This document shows, piece after piece, positions 31,561-51,687 of a stretch of 64,000 bases of DNA. Under the pieces are notes generated by a model that saw only the letters and a list, made by a program, of their open reading frames with translations, was not told the DNA's origin and did no database searches. Every line of letters starts with the position of its first letter. Positions within the stretch are counted from its first letter, which is position 1. Position numbers and translations under genes: made by a program. The DNA comes from Gadus chalcogrammus (lineage: Eukaryota > Chordata > Actinopteri > Gadiformes > Gadidae): NCBI RefSeq assembly GCF_026213295.1, contig NC_079420.1, positions 16,518,689 to 16,582,688 of the forward strand. The letters run 5' to 3'.

Positions 31561-32652
31561 CATGCCAAGGTTTGAAATTAGCTCAGAATATGGAATGGGT
31601 TGCTCAAAACTAAAAACAACAATCTGTGCAAGCACTAAATAGAATTGGGTAGATGCACTATCTTTAGCACTAATGAGTTATCAAACGCAAGGTAACAGAA
31701 TGACTCTGCTAACCTTGCAAGAAATGCTTACGGTTCGATTCATGCCTTCACCTACATTTCAAGGGCCCCATAAGGGACTTCCAATAGAGCAATAAAAAAT
31801 AGAATTAAGGAAAATATGTTTGAACAACTAACTGCTGTACATGAGTTTGTATTCCAATAAGAGAAACACAAAGTTCCGGAGCCTGATGCAGACACACCCG
31901 GAGCCTACCAACTACCTCGGGATCAGACCCAGCCAAGTAAGGAGCAACAGCCACATGATGCAATCAAATAGCGGCAGGGTTTGTATTGGTTCTGTTTTGG
32001 TGGTCCACCGTTAATAAAAATGTTGATTGGATAAATTACATTTACTATAATCAGCAACGGTTTGTAAATTCTACAGAGGATGCAGTCAAAGGACTGTCCA
32101 AACAATTAGATGCCACCTCCAGGATGACATATCAGAATAGGCTACCCTTAGATATGTTATTGGCAGAACGAGGAGGGGTGTGTGGGATGATAGGGACAAC
32201 ATGTACTTTTATCCCCAATAACACAGCTCGGGATGGGTTGGTGGCCAGGTCGCTGGCAGGACTACAATCCCTCAGGTTAGAATTGGCTGAGAACTCCGGC
32301 ATTAATGACCCTTTCACTGGATGGTTGGAGAACTTGTTTGGTAGACAGAAGGGCTAGATCCAGTCAGTACTCGTCGTGGGAATAGTGGCAGTAACCGTGT
32401 AAGTTGTGGTTGGTTGCTGTTGTATTCCCTGCGTGAGAGGGCTACTGAATCGGCTGATCACCACAGCAGTGGGCACTTCAGAAGCGCCAGGTGCCATCCA
32501 GGCTTTCATGGGGATAAGAAATGACCCGGTGAACACGGACGAGATATCACCTGAGGGGCCCGGCCTGATCCAGCTGCAGTATGTAGAATGGTCAACACCG
32601 GTAGTAACGCCTGTATCTAAGAGAATCAATATTCCTGGTTTACTTGAATGAC
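31560..32652 (+). pseudogene. Endogenous retrovirus env relic (transmembrane subunit)
   Basis: The best preserved part, 31986-32357, encodes a gammaretrovirus-like transmembrane Env segment: heptad region, immunosuppressive-domain-like stretch around QNRLPLDMLLAERGG, a CX6C motif and a pre-membrane segment. The second Cys of the usual CX6CC is replaced by Thr. A stop at 32355 separates it from a further in-register remnant (about 32400-32652) of membrane span and cytoplasmic tail. The surface subunit upstream is too broken to read. No gag or pol seen nearby. Old and non-functional. Confidence 0.75.
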
Positions 32653-33400
32653 AAATTATTAAACAAGTAATAAGGTTTATGTTTGTTATTGCACAGTATT
32701 GTTTGGTTGCGAGTGTAACAAGTAGTTTCTGTATCACTGCAGAGATAATGGGACTGTTGAATTTCTTTGAGCCAGTTGACTACATGTTTCTTGCTACTGA
32801 TACTGCCGAGTTGACGATTGGACGCCCGGAGGAGGCTCGAATGATGTCCTAGTAACCTCTCCATGTGAGGCTCAAATGATTTGCTAGTAACCTCTCCAGC
32901 TTATGTGCTTATTTTCATGACAGACTTCACATTTAACAGAGACTACTGGGGGCAGTTAATTTAAAAATCAAGATAAGTTGAGCCTCTTTTTTTTCACATG
33001 TGAATTGGGATTCAAGTGGACATATTGTGGCAAGTGACAATATTCCCATTGGCTAAGTCCGACCAAAGTTATTCACATTGTCGGCGACAACCTGATTGAA
33101 ATCAATACGACAAGAACGCAGGGATCGAAAGAGCGCTTGTTGTAGTCCAATTTCGGAAAACTGTAGTTTCACTATAGAGACGCCAGAGGTCGGCAATACT
33201 CGCCGTCGCGCAATGACGTCGGTTAGGTAAAGTTGAGTCTAATTCATTTTAACAGTGCTGTCTATTCCTATGTTCGAAAGGAAGCTCCTTTTCATCTCTC
33301 CTTGACCCAATGACGTTTTACACAAAGGTTAAGGAAAGATGGCATAAAGGTTAGGAGATTTGACTATGCGTATGCTATGTCTTACGGCGGCGTCTAGAAC
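32653..33400. other. Unassigned sequence after ERV relic
   Basis: No supported gene. Short direct repeats CTAGTAACCTCTCC at about 32849 and 32884 could belong to a decayed retroviral 3' end. Confidence 0.3.
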
Positions 33401-33407
33401 GTCACCA

Positions 33408-33745
33408 CAGGCGGCCATCTTACCACAGGCAAGCTTTCTGGTGGAATCTGTGGTCAGTCAGTGATCCGCACAATCGCTAATACTCTTATCTCGCTGAAAT
33501 CCTGACGGATGTACAAACGGTTTGGTTTCTTACAAACTTTACTAATGTGGTTGTAATCATGTACCTATTTTAGAACATTATAAGTATGCAGTGTCATAAC
33601 TACATCTCTGAAGTTTATAACAAACCAAACTGTTTGAAAATCTGTTGAAAATTTAGCAAATTATGGTTATTTAAAAAGTACATGTAGGCCTACCACTACC
33701 AACACAATGTTGTGTGAGCAGCTGACTGTGGCAAGATGGCCGCCA
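33408..33745. repeat. Putative fold-back element with GGCGGCCATCTT ends
   Basis: GGCGGCCATCTTACCAC at about 33408 is repeated inverted (one mismatch) at about 33727-33744, enclosing about 300 AT-rich bases without a gene. It may be a MITE. Confidence 0.4.
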
Positions 33746-33792
33746 ATGCGGACGTTCGACTCCATTGGCCAGCAGCGCGGACGAGACATCTA

Positions 33793-35244
33793 GGGCCCTA
33801 TCTTGCATTCGGCGCAATTTACTTTCTCACTGTAGTAAATTGCGCCGAATGCATGTGTCGTTGCTAGTTTGCAACTGGCGCAGAGCGTTCTTTTCCCTCC
33901 TGCGCCACGCGTCGGTAAATTAAGGAATGGTCATGCGCCCCAAGGGGCGGTGCGGCGAAGGAGGAGGCGTGTTCTGGCGCAAACGTTCCCTGGTGCTATT
34001 TTGCAGTTTCAGAAATTTCTTGCGCCACAAACCAGGATATACCTGGTTTAAAGTCAGTGGCGCGTTGTTCAGATGCTATTTTAAGGGCGCATGCATAATG
34101 TTGCTTGCGCACCTCGCGCATACACTTTGCTTCTCTCCTCTACCTAGCCACACATTCATGGTAAATTATTTGGGAAAGAACAGCTGATACAGTGGTAATA
34201 AGTTGTACTTTTAAATCAATGCATCTGCAAACACCGTACAGCAAACACATATTTTCTTGACACAGACATCGTGTACATGCCCATAACTTTTAGGATTGAT
34301 GAGTATTTGATCGTGAGAGAACATTCTTTTACCGCGAGTGAGTGTTAAAAAGAATGAATGAATGCAGGTGCGCGTGTGTGCATGTGTAAAATAATTAATG
34401 AATGCGGCGCACGTGTGTGCGTCCATCTGTTTAAACACACGCAAACTAAACACGTAACCAGGGCCGTCGATAAGGGGTGAAAGGTGATGACGATTCTAGG
34501 GGCCCACAGCCCAGGGGGGGCCCACAAAAAAATAAAAAAAAAATAAAATTATTTTACTACCAGCCCCCATAGTACTACCATAGCGCCCCCCCCCCCCCCC
34601 CCCCCCCCCCCCGTCAACAACTTCTCCCTCGTCAACAAATGCTCCTTCCACCCCCCCCCCCCCCCCCCCCCGTCAACAATTGCTGTCTAGGGGCCCAGGA
34701 ATCGATAAAAAAGTCGATAACGATAATGCATTCAATACTGATAAGAAACAATGTTTATAATGTATTGCATATATCATTAAATAGAACCACCGTTACCGTA
34801 TATCATATGTGTGTTAGTTTTTCTTTGCCGAAAATTATTTGAGGACTCAGTATTTCTGAAGTTCTGGAAGAAAACCTTATTCCATGTGTGAATTAGGCCA
34901 TATTATTTGGCCATAAACTGAGCCATTTGAAGTTTGAAATTCATGTGTATCTGTCTCATGGGAGACTGCAGACGCGCTGTCAAAATATCAACTCGTCAGA
35001 TTCAAATGCGCTCATGGCTCTTAAAGGGGATGGGAGCTGGCACTCTCATTGGTTTATTGCACGTTACGCCCAAACCACACCTACGGGTAATTAGGTTACT
35101 TCAGACCAACCCTTTTTAGATTTGCGCCGGGCGCAAAGAGTCATTGTTGCACTGGTAAATTAGCGACATCGCCATAGAACCGCCCACAAAGCTACTTGTG
35201 CTTGGCGCTTCTCACTTGCGTTTCAGACCGTTAAAATAGGGCCC
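33793..35244. mobile_element. PIF/Harbinger-like element with CTA target duplication
   Basis: Inverted ends GGGCCCTAT at both sides, flanked by CTA (33790-33792 and 35245-35247). A 3-bp duplication of this kind fits PIF/Harbinger. The interior is rich in GCGCC words, contains two long poly-C tracts and probably nested sequence, and has no recognisable transposase. Confidence 0.6.
34586..34671. repeat. Two poly-C tracts
   Basis: Runs of more than 20 C at about 34586-34612 and 34650-34671, separated by a short block, each followed by GTCAACAA. They look like one locally duplicated unit. G-quadruplex-forming on the minus strand. Confidence 0.9.
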
Positions 35245-35439
35245 CTAGAGTTCTACATATATCTTTGGGCCTACATGCAATGTATGGATGTATATAACCA
35301 ATAAACCTAGACAGAACATTTCTATTGGGAAAAAAGCAGCTATAGCAAACGCCATATCCGTTTATGTTCACGAGATAACTTTATAAATGCACGTTGTCGG
35401 CATGTCATTGCGCAATACAATTCAAGACATACCCAATAA

Positions 35440-35990
35440 ATGACAATACTCAATTGTCATTTATCAACTAGGTTTGACTATCCGGAAATATCAACAACGT
35501 CATTCTGAGTAGTCGTAATTACATTTTTAGAATTTTCATTGTAGATATCTGTAACATAGTCGAAACTTCAGATAGAGATATCTGTAATTCAGTTTTGACT
35601 AGGCAAAACTGAATTACAGATACCGTCAATGATGACACTGAAAACGACATTCAACTCGTCACACATCTTAAAGGACAATTGCAGATATCTTTAATTCCGT
35701 TTGTAATAGGCAGAATGAAAGTTAAAGATATCTCAAACTTCATAATATTGCAAGCCAATTTGACATAAATTCGCTTGACTGGATGCGTTGCAGATAGCCG
35801 ATCTGTAATTCAGTTTCGCCTCGTCAAAAAGAACATTTCGGATATCCGCAACTACATTCTTCCTATCCACAATTGTCATTTCAGATTTCCACAGAGACCT
35901 TCCTAGGAGAAATGACATCACGTTTGCCATTCATGTCGATGTGGTTCCTCATTACAGCTATCCAGTTTTGGGGAGTAACGGAATACATGT
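35440..35990. mobile_element. Palindromic MITE with repeated GATATCTG words
   Basis: Multiple copies of GATATCTGTAATTCAGTTTTG-like words in both orientations. At 35578-35621 two of them form a hairpin with a 19-bp perfect stem. No coding capacity. Resembles fish MITE families rich in internal inverted repeats. Confidence 0.5.
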
Positions 35991-36339
35991 AGTGGAGAGG
36001 CGGGTCGAGCCCCCACAAGGGCAAGAAAAAACTTGCATCGAAGAAACTCATAGTAGGGGATCCCTTCTTCCAGGGATGGTCAGGAGTGCAGTGGGTGGCA
36101 TAATTGACATACAGGTAAATACATGCACATCATATTAAATTGGTGATGTGGTGCTGGCCGGTTAACCATGAGGAGAGTCCAGGCATCCAATCCAGTCACC
36201 GCAACACGCTAGAACAGACAGAATAGTGAATTAGAACGGAAAAGTACATGGGTGGGAATGTATACTGTATTAACAAAAGCACAAACAAACACAGAGTGGT
36301 CTTCACATCGCATCTGTGTCGTTTTCACACTCCTATGTT

Positions 36340-39300
36340 CCAAATGCAAGATTCTAGAGGTGCGTTTTGAGCTTTCCTTTGAATAGCTCCACAGTCAGCT
36401 TCCCTAGTCACTGGTGGCAGCCTATTCCATAGGAAGGAGGCTCGATAGGCAAACGCTCTCTGTCCAGCCGATTTATTTTTAACCTTCGACAGTGAAAGAA
36501 GGCCAGCTTCCGAAAGACCGGAGGGACCGAGGAGGACTATAAGGAATGATCAGGGGTCTCATTTATAAAACTGTGCGTGGGATCGCTACTAAAAGTGTAC
36601 GTACGCCCAAAAGCCAAGTTTTGCGTGCGCCAAAAAATATTCAGATTTATAAAACCCTGCGTACGCACACCGTACGCAATCTTTTCTTTATAAAACACAG
36701 ACTGCCTACAAGTGTGCGCAGCTGAATCAGCTTCACGTTCCGCCCTGTACACGCCCCTTTTTAACCATAAATGGTCAATGCAAATGACCTCATGAATTCG
36801 GTCTGCATATAAAAAAGACTCAGATGCAAGTATTATGTCTTGTCGGAAACAATGGCAGAAGTACTGAGAAAAGCAAAAAAGCGAAATTTCACGGAGGTTG
36901 AAGTGGAGACACTTGGAGGCCCGAAAAGTAGTTTTGTTTGGTGGTCACGGGATAGGGATCGCCAACAACAAAAAACAGAGTGAGTGGCAACATGTTGCTG
37001 CAGCAGTGAACTCCGTCAGTAGCAAGGAGCGCACAGTTCCAGAATTAAAAAAGAAGTGGTCTGACATAAAGTTACATATTTTTATGTAGCCTACCAATAA
37101 ATCATTATGGTCCCTAAAGACCCTCTCCCTCCGAATCCTGTCATTAGCATGGTCGGCCAGAAGTGCCATATAGGTGCAGCATTACCACGGCGCTCACCTC
37201 TGCATTTATAGGGTTACGTAATAAGACTGACGAGAACACCTTGGATAATCAGTTTGTAATCACCCACGTAAAATGTTCTTGAACATAACCCCTTTTTAAT
37301 GCCTGATTTGTCATGAAAACCATCAAGAGTAACGGACAACGATTGTGATGAGGAGTGTGGCTTTGTTTTCCACACTTGGGATTTAATTGACATTTGATTA
37401 TGTGTTTACGGTGTCACATAAAAATATTGTTATTGACACATGTTGGACAGATGCTTTATTCCATGCAGTCGCGCCGTCAGTGGACAGTATGGAGTGACGG
37501 GATTAAATATAGAGAATTTTTTTTTATTTCTATTCTAAGGAGATGTTTCTGGAGTTATAACTGAGAAATAACGCAGTTGACTTAAATTATTCTGATTACA
37601 TAGATTGAACGCATGATACGGGTTGAAATTAAATTTATGAAGGGCGATGATAAAACATAATCGTCCTTCTCACTCTACAATTCTTCGGTCTGACTTCAGT
37701 TTACCACCACACCATCTGTGTCGCAAATTCTCCTTTTCCTCCAAACCATGCGTACGCATGGGTCAGAGTTTGCTTAGGGCTGCGCACATTTTCCCGTCAA
37801 GTTGGTTTTTTATAGATCACAACCTTGGCGTGGAAAGTCACGTACGCCAATTTCAGCCCCGTTTTGTGCGTACGCAACGGTTATGAATGACACCCCAGGT
37901 CCTTCAGGTAGGAGGAAAATAATCCATGCAAGGCTTTATAGGTTAGCAGTAGCACCTTAAAGTCCAATCTGAAAGTTATTGGTAGCCAGTTCAAAGAGGC
38001 GAGAATAGGTGTGATATGATCAAACCTTCTCGTTCTGGTCAGCAGTCTAGCTGCAGCATTCTGTACAAGCTGTAGACTTTTCGTGGTAGAGTTTGGTAGT
38101 CCCGAGAACATTGCATTGCAATAATCCAGTCTTGATTAACTAAATGCATGAATCAGTGTCTCTGCATCCACTGCAGATAAAATGGGTCTGATTCTTGCAA
38201 TGTTTCTCAGATGGAAAAAGGTAATTCTAGTTATACTTCTAACATGTTGGTCAAAGCACAGTTGAGGGTCGAACAGGCCAGTGTGGACAGGACATCCAAC
38301 CACAGTGAGACATCCTCAAATTCTCTCCGTTCCCACTTCGAGCCGATAATTATCAGCTGTCTTCCCAGTGTTAAGCTGTAGGAAGTTTTGTGACATCCAG
38401 CTCTTCACCGCAGCCAGACAGGACTCAACCCTCTGGATCTGGGCCGAGTCCCCTGAATCTACAGAAATTAAGAGCTGGGTTTCATCCGCGTAGCAGTGGA
38501 AACTAATTCCGAAGCTGCGGATAACGTCGCCCAGGGGAAGCCTGTAGAGTGCAAAAAGTAATGGACCAAGGACCGACCCTTGTGGTATGCCAAAGTGTAG
38601 TTTGCAGTGCTTAGATTCTGAACCCTCATGGAGCACAAATTGGGTTCTATCTGTGAGGAACGATTCAAGCCAACCAAGAGCCGTACCCCCCGAAACCAAC
38701 AAAGTGCTCAAGACGGTGAAGAAGAGTGCTGTGGTCGATCGTGTCGAACGCAGCACTTGGGTCCAGCAGCACAAGCATTGAGCTTGTATTTTTATCCAAA
38801 GCAAGAAGGAGGTCATTTACAACTCTTGTAACAACAGTTTCAGTTGACTGGAAATTCCTGAACCCCGACTGGAAAGGTTCAGAGAGGTTCAAGAGATTGT
38901 TCCTCGTCAGATAATCGACGATTTGCTTTGCTACAATAATTTCCTGTACCTTGGACAGGAAGGGCAGGTTTGATATATAGGCCGATAGTTCCTGACTAAT
39001 TCAGGATCTAGGCCGGGCTTTTTGAGTAGCTGTTTTATCACCGCAGCCTTGAAATTAGAGGGAACAATTCCTGTTGAAAGGCCCCACCGTGGGAAGAAGT
39101 TCTTTGAAAACCTTGGAAGGGAGAGGATCCAACATACAAGTTGTTGGTTTCGAAGCCTTTATCACCCTTTCAAGTTCATCCAAAGGAATTGCCTTGAACT
39201 CCAGGAGAGTTGCATCAGAGTTCCCCATCCTACTGGGCTCCGCAGGATTTGTAGGACAAGCTACACAGCAAGCATCAATTTCCTCTCTAATCGTTTGAAT

Positions 39301-39410
39301 CTTATTCTCAAAGAAATCCGCGAACTCACCTGCCACGATGGAGGAGCCTACGGTCTCAGTCTGTTTCTGAGTCAGACTCTTCACCGTGTCAAAAATAAAC
39401 GGTAACCCTT
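36340..39410 (-). mobile_element. L2-type LINE, minus strand, interrupted by Harbinger
   Basis: From 39384 downward the minus strand encodes an inter-domain segment (KPTTCMLDPLPSKVFKELL), then FQSGFRNFQSTETVV, LDPSAAFDTIDHSTLLHRL, GIPQGSVLGPLLFALY, and YADETQLL where YADD is expected, then the C-terminus ([20 protein letters not shown]). Several frameshifts separate the pieces. The Harbinger element at 36553-37896 lies in its 3' part. The altered catalytic motif and frameshifts make it dead. Confidence 0.8.
36553..37896 (+). mobile_element. PIF/Harbinger-like element with broken Myb/SANT-like gene
   Basis: Ends GGGGTCTCATTTATAA (left) and the related GGGGTGTCATTCATAA (inverted, right), rich in GTACGC words, as in teleost Harbinger elements. 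Inside, from 36852, a frame begins MAEVLRKAKKRNFTEVEVET, shifts frame near 36910 and continues LEARKVVLF...WQHVAAAVNSV and ELKKKWSDIK. This is the Myb/SANT-like DNA-binding accessory protein of Harbinger elements. No DDE transposase remains. Confidence 0.7.
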
Positions 39411-39414
39411 CCTT

Positions 39415-39765
39415 TTACAGTCCCCTAATTACTAGGTATTTACCTGGTAAATGTATGGTAAATGCTAGTGTATTACTGGGTAATTACCACTGGTAATAAG
39501 AAGGTAAATACAGAGGAATTACCCGGTAAATACATGGTAAATCATAGTGTATTACTGGGTAATTACCACTGGTAATAAGAAGGTAAATACAGAGGTAGTT
39601 ACCCGGTAAATACATGGTAAATCATAGTGTATTACCGGGTAATTAACACTGGTAATAAGAAGGTAATTACAGAGGAATTATATGGTAAATGATAGTGTAT
39701 TACTGTGTAATTACCACTGGTAATAAGAAGGTAAATACAGAGGAATTACAGCTGAAGTACTTAGT
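39415..39765. repeat. 80-bp minisatellite (about 4 copies)
   Basis: GGTAATAAGAAGGTAAATAC recurs at about 39492, 39571, 39651 and 39719, giving periods of about 80, 80 and 68, the last with a 12-bp deletion. Rich in GGTAA and ATTACC words, so partly self-complementary. Confidence 0.85.
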
Positions 39766-40059
39766 AAAACCTCCACTATTACCCATCAACTCAACGTGTA
39801 GTTGTAACTGTTGTAGGTTGGTATAACTCCGATATTGTGTACTTCCTAGGAAATTAGGCAACCAATTCTTAGAAACACCTATTAATAAAGGGTTACTTAT
39901 GTTGATAACAGCCCAAGTTTAATGATGTACTAACTAGAAATTAGCATAGTAGTTTCCAACAAATTACTTTTTCTTAGTTATTATTCATAGCTACACACAT
40001 TTAGAAAGGGTTTGGAATTACCTACCTGGTAACAACCTCCGCAGGAACAGTTTTTCTCT

Positions 40060-40975
40060 AGTGTCATGGTACATCTTCTTAAATACTGGGTAAGAAGCCG
40101 TTTGTTTCCATGGTATTACCAGGTTCTTACCATTTAATTTATAATAGATACATTCCATTGTCCATGCAGTCAACACAAACTTGTACCATGTACGTTCTGC
40201 GACGTTACCAAGTAAAACACGACAATTTACCCAGTAAGTGAGCTGAAACTGTACTGTAAAAGGAAGCCTCGTTTGTTTCCATGGTATAACCAGGTTCTTA
40301 CCATATAATTTGTAATACATTATTCCCTTTTCCATGCAGTCAACACAAACTTGTACCATGTACGTTCTGCGACGTTACCAAGTAAAACACGACAATTTAC
40401 CCAGTAAGTAAGCTGAAACTGTACTGCAAAAGGAAGCCTAATTTGTTTCCATGGTATTACCAGGTTCTTACCATATAATTTGTAATAAATTATTCCCTTT
40501 TCCATGCAGTCAAGACAAACTTGTACCATGTACGTTCTGCAACGTTACCAAGTAAAACACGACAATTTACCCAGTAAGTAAGCTGAAACTGTACTGTAAA
40601 AGGAAGCCTCATTTGTTTCCATGGTATTACAAGGTTTTTACCATATAATTTGTAATACATTATTCCCTTTTCCATGCAGTCAACACAAACTTGTACCATG
40701 TAAGTTCTGCGACGTTACCAAGTAAAACACAAAATTTACCCAGTAAGTAATTCAATTCAATTCAATTTTATTTGTATAGCCCTTAATCACCATTACAGTC
40801 TCAAAGGGCTTAACAGGCCAAATATTCATGACGCTGAAACTGTACTGTAAAAGGAAGCCTCGTTTGTTTCCATGGTATTACCAGGCTCTTACCATATAAG
40901 TTGTAACTGGTTATTCCCTTTTCCATGCGATCAACACAAACTTGTACCATATACGTTCTGCAACGTCGTTCACCA
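40060..40975. repeat. 170-bp minisatellite (about 5 copies)
   Basis: ACGTTCTGCGACGTTACC-type word at about 40192, 40362, 40532 and 40702, exactly 170 apart, then about 40952 after an 82-bp insertion. Units are about 95% alike by eye. Open frames on the minus strand arise only from the repeat and are not genes. Confidence 0.88.
40750..40832. mobile_element. Retroposon fragment inside the 170-bp minisatellite
   Basis: TTCAATTCAATTCAATTTTA followed by TTTGTATAGC and CAAAGGGCTTAACAGGCC, a common teleost retroposon 3' end, interrupts one repeat unit between AAGTA and CTGAAACTG. Confidence 0.65.
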
Positions 40976-41400
40976 GTAGTTAAGCACTTTAATTGTTGTT
41001 ATAAAACCCCAAACCACTGTTGATGAAAGGCATAATAAATTTAACAAAATCAAAGGCTTATCTTTACACTGTAACACTTACCCTATTAGTAACCTTAACC
41101 AATTACTAACACTGACCCTATAATTAACCCTTCCCCTATTATTGCCCCATTTCCCAACCACAACATCTATATACTTTGGCCCCCACAATCATGTAAATGT
41201 CTTGATTACAATTAAACAAGAATAGATGCAAAAATCGTGGTAAAACATTGATTAACAACAAAATGGTGATTTGCAGAAGTGCAAAATGCATGGATATATG
41301 TCAATACTACATTTAATATCAATGAGCCATGATTTACGCTATTCCTGTGACATTGCAAAGAATTAAGGCAATGTTTGCATTTTCTTCACATTAATTGAAA
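40976..41400. other. Intergenic sequence 3' of transglutaminase copy B
   Basis: AT-rich, with a stretch of ACCCTA-like words near 41090-41150 that is not a regular telomeric array. No gene supported. Confidence 0.4.
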
Positions 41401-41404
41401 TTAA

Positions 41405-41410
41405 TTTATT
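41405..41410 (-). terminator. Candidate poly(A) signal of transglutaminase copy B
   Basis: AATAAA on the minus strand about 127 nt downstream of the TGA stop at 41539-41537. The position is reasonable for a short 3' UTR. It is a hexamer match only. Confidence 0.4.
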
Positions 41411-41536
41411 CATTAATTGAATCAGCGCTACACATCATGGTATATTAAGAAAAGTGAAACCCTTGCTTGACTTTGCTAAATATATTTGTTAGTATAAGAA
41501 TGAGTGCCAGAGCCCTGTTGACAGCTATAGGTTTGA

Positions 41537-49340
<7,804 letters not shown>

Positions 49341-49429
49341 TATCTTTGCTAAATTCTTTCCAAGAGTTGCTCTTACACTGGTCCAAGTTTACAGCGCTAG
49401 GCTCTAGCCTATTCCTCATCAAGACGCTG

Positions 49430-49437
49430 TATTTATA
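49430..49437 (-). promoter_or_regulatory. TATA box of transglutaminase copy B
   Basis: The same TATAAATA element as in copy A, 90-97 bases upstream of the copy B ATG. Homology between the two upstream regions continues beyond it, with (GT)n in copy A replacing about 130 bp that remain in copy B. Confidence 0.6.
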
Positions 49438-49440
49438 CAG

Positions 49441-51365
49441 AACTGAACTGCTCTCAGCCCACCTCAAGAAACACACAACTTGACCTCTTGACCTCGGACA
49501 TAACTTTCTTAACACACCCACTAGCATCCCTATTTTCACATCCTCCCTCAGATTCTTGGTTATCTCCGTAATACAAACTGGAAGCGATGAGGGAGGGGAA
49601 GAAAATTTGATGGAATATTGCAACATTCTTAGGTTTCAGCATTATTGCTCATATTGTTATTTGCTTCCCCATACCGTCACTGTATGGTATGTATGTACAC
49701 AGAGAGCATGTGTCTGTCCTTCCATTTATTCTCATGGGCTCTGAACAGTCCTATTATACATTTTTGTGAATTAGCAGACAATTTTATAATATCGTGTGTC
49801 TTATTTCCTAGGACTTTGGGTCAAGCCCTTGGATTGGTGACAGATCAGTGATTATGACACATCAGGGAACATCACCTCAGCGTTTGTGTTACTCTGCGTT
49901 TGTTGACCTCTTTGGAAGGATGTAGCCTTGTGGGGAGCATCCACATTAATTTGAAGAATGCAATATAAATTATATGTTGTAATATGTCATAATATTTCCG
50001 ATATCTCCCCATGCTCATTGTTGTGTTGTGTGGAATACCCGCTTGGTTTTCAGCCAACTGCTATTTGGCTGAAAACTAGGCGTGTATTCCTGGAATGTTT
50101 GGATATCAGCTTTTTCGGGAAGAAGTCTGACCTCGTCCCAATCTCACCCTAGTGCTAGTTCAGTGACCTGGACCACAACCACACCGTCTCCCTCCAGAAA
50201 GGAAGTTGATGGATGCAGGAAGGGTAATGGCATGCATATATTTCCTTCAGTCCTCCCTGATTTCACTCTGAGGCCAAAACTTTTAGTGGTAAGAGAAATA
50301 GAACAAATAGCCCGATTAAGAAATAGCACAACGGAGAAATATAAAAAATAACAACAGAAATGGCTATCTCATAGTTTGTTGGAAGTTTGAAGGACTACCA
50401 TCTGGATGGTTTAGGATATTTAGTGTAACCATCACAAAAACATTTGTACACATGCACACAAACACTCACAGTTGTTTGTCCAGGGCAACAACTGGCTCTT
50501 TGTTAGAGACATATGGGCCTTATGGCTGAAGACCAGCAGATGTCAAATAGGTGGGCCAACGAGTGACAAACATGCATACACCTTCTTTAGAGGCTGTGGG
50601 ATCTCTTGGCTTCTATCACCTGGATGCCTACTGCCTGGCACTGGTACAAATAGTCCTTATATCACTGTCCCCCTAGTTTTTCCGATAAAATTAGCAATCG
50701 ATATGTTCCAAGTTCCCTGTCTCTGTAGAAATGGCACACTTCACTGACTGCTCCAATAATAGACTGGTGCTTATAATATGGCAATGCCTGTGTCGTCGAA
50801 TGGTCCTGTTTTGTCTAGAATTAGATTAAAAAAGGTAACTTTCACCTGTGCGGAAAAGTGGCAAATCTGATTTCTGTTCCTCTTTACCAATTATAACACC
50901 ACGGCCGCAAGCGGCTCAGGGCCACACCCCCACCCGCCTCCTTGACCCTCCTCTCTCCTCCTCATTTGCATTAAAGCTACGGACACCGAAACGGCGCGTT
51001 TGGGGAAAGCTCAATGTGGGACTGGCTCGTAGTGCCTGTAATTCGGCACCTCGGCTGAATTTCGGGAACGTCTTCAAATACTGTGTTAGGCACCCACTAA
51101 TATCTATATTAAAGCATCCATAAAGTAGCATGCCCTGGGACCTTTAATGTCAGGTTTAATATTCCTTTTAATCAGTTACAGTTTTCTTGCCAGGTCAATT
51201 TCAGCAGAAGGAAGATACCTTCCAAATCTCTACCTTCAGGTGTGGGGATGAGCCATCAATTAAAGCGTCTGGAAAGAAAAAAAGTAGAGCTGGAGAAGCC
51301 ACATGGAGAAACATAGAATGTGTGATTGTGTGACTGTAATGACTGTAGAATACCTATTATAGAGT
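49441..51365. other. 5' flank of copy B, no further gene seen
   Basis: Homologous in blocks to 5435-6730. A block private to copy B at about 50890-51145 (GC-rich, ending near GGGACCTTTAA) is probably a MITE-like insertion. No coding exon recognised. Confidence 0.5.
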
Positions 51366-51687
51366 GCAGCCCTATATTTCAAGCGTAAGTCCATAACCAA
51401 CTAAAATTTGCACTCTAAACATTGTGTTTATGTTTCTTTCTTCATAACACCAGTTCTAAGGTCATTGCACTGATTTCTTTTTTTCTAGATAATCAAGTTC
51501 AGAATATGACCTGTTATTTGTAAAGCACTAAATAGCTCAGGGCCAAAATACTACCAAGTTATCAGTAGTTGACTTGCTCACTGTTCCCAGGGTTCGAACA
51601 AAGCCTGGTGTTTATATTTGCAGCTTTAGACTTCCATTGAATTACTTTATAAGGTGATTCCTGCCAAAAGTACTTTGCATAGACTTT

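Noticed and set aside
40018..40699. Repeated 69-codon frames on the minus strand
   Set aside because: Produced by the 170-bp minisatellite. The period is not a multiple of three, so no continuous protein results.
39415..40975. CRISPR-like array
   Set aside because: Repeats are long, contiguous, without unique spacers, and in a vertebrate genome; they are minisatellites.
41080..41160. Interstitial telomere-like ACCCTA words
   Set aside because: Spacing and sequence are irregular; no TTAGGG array.
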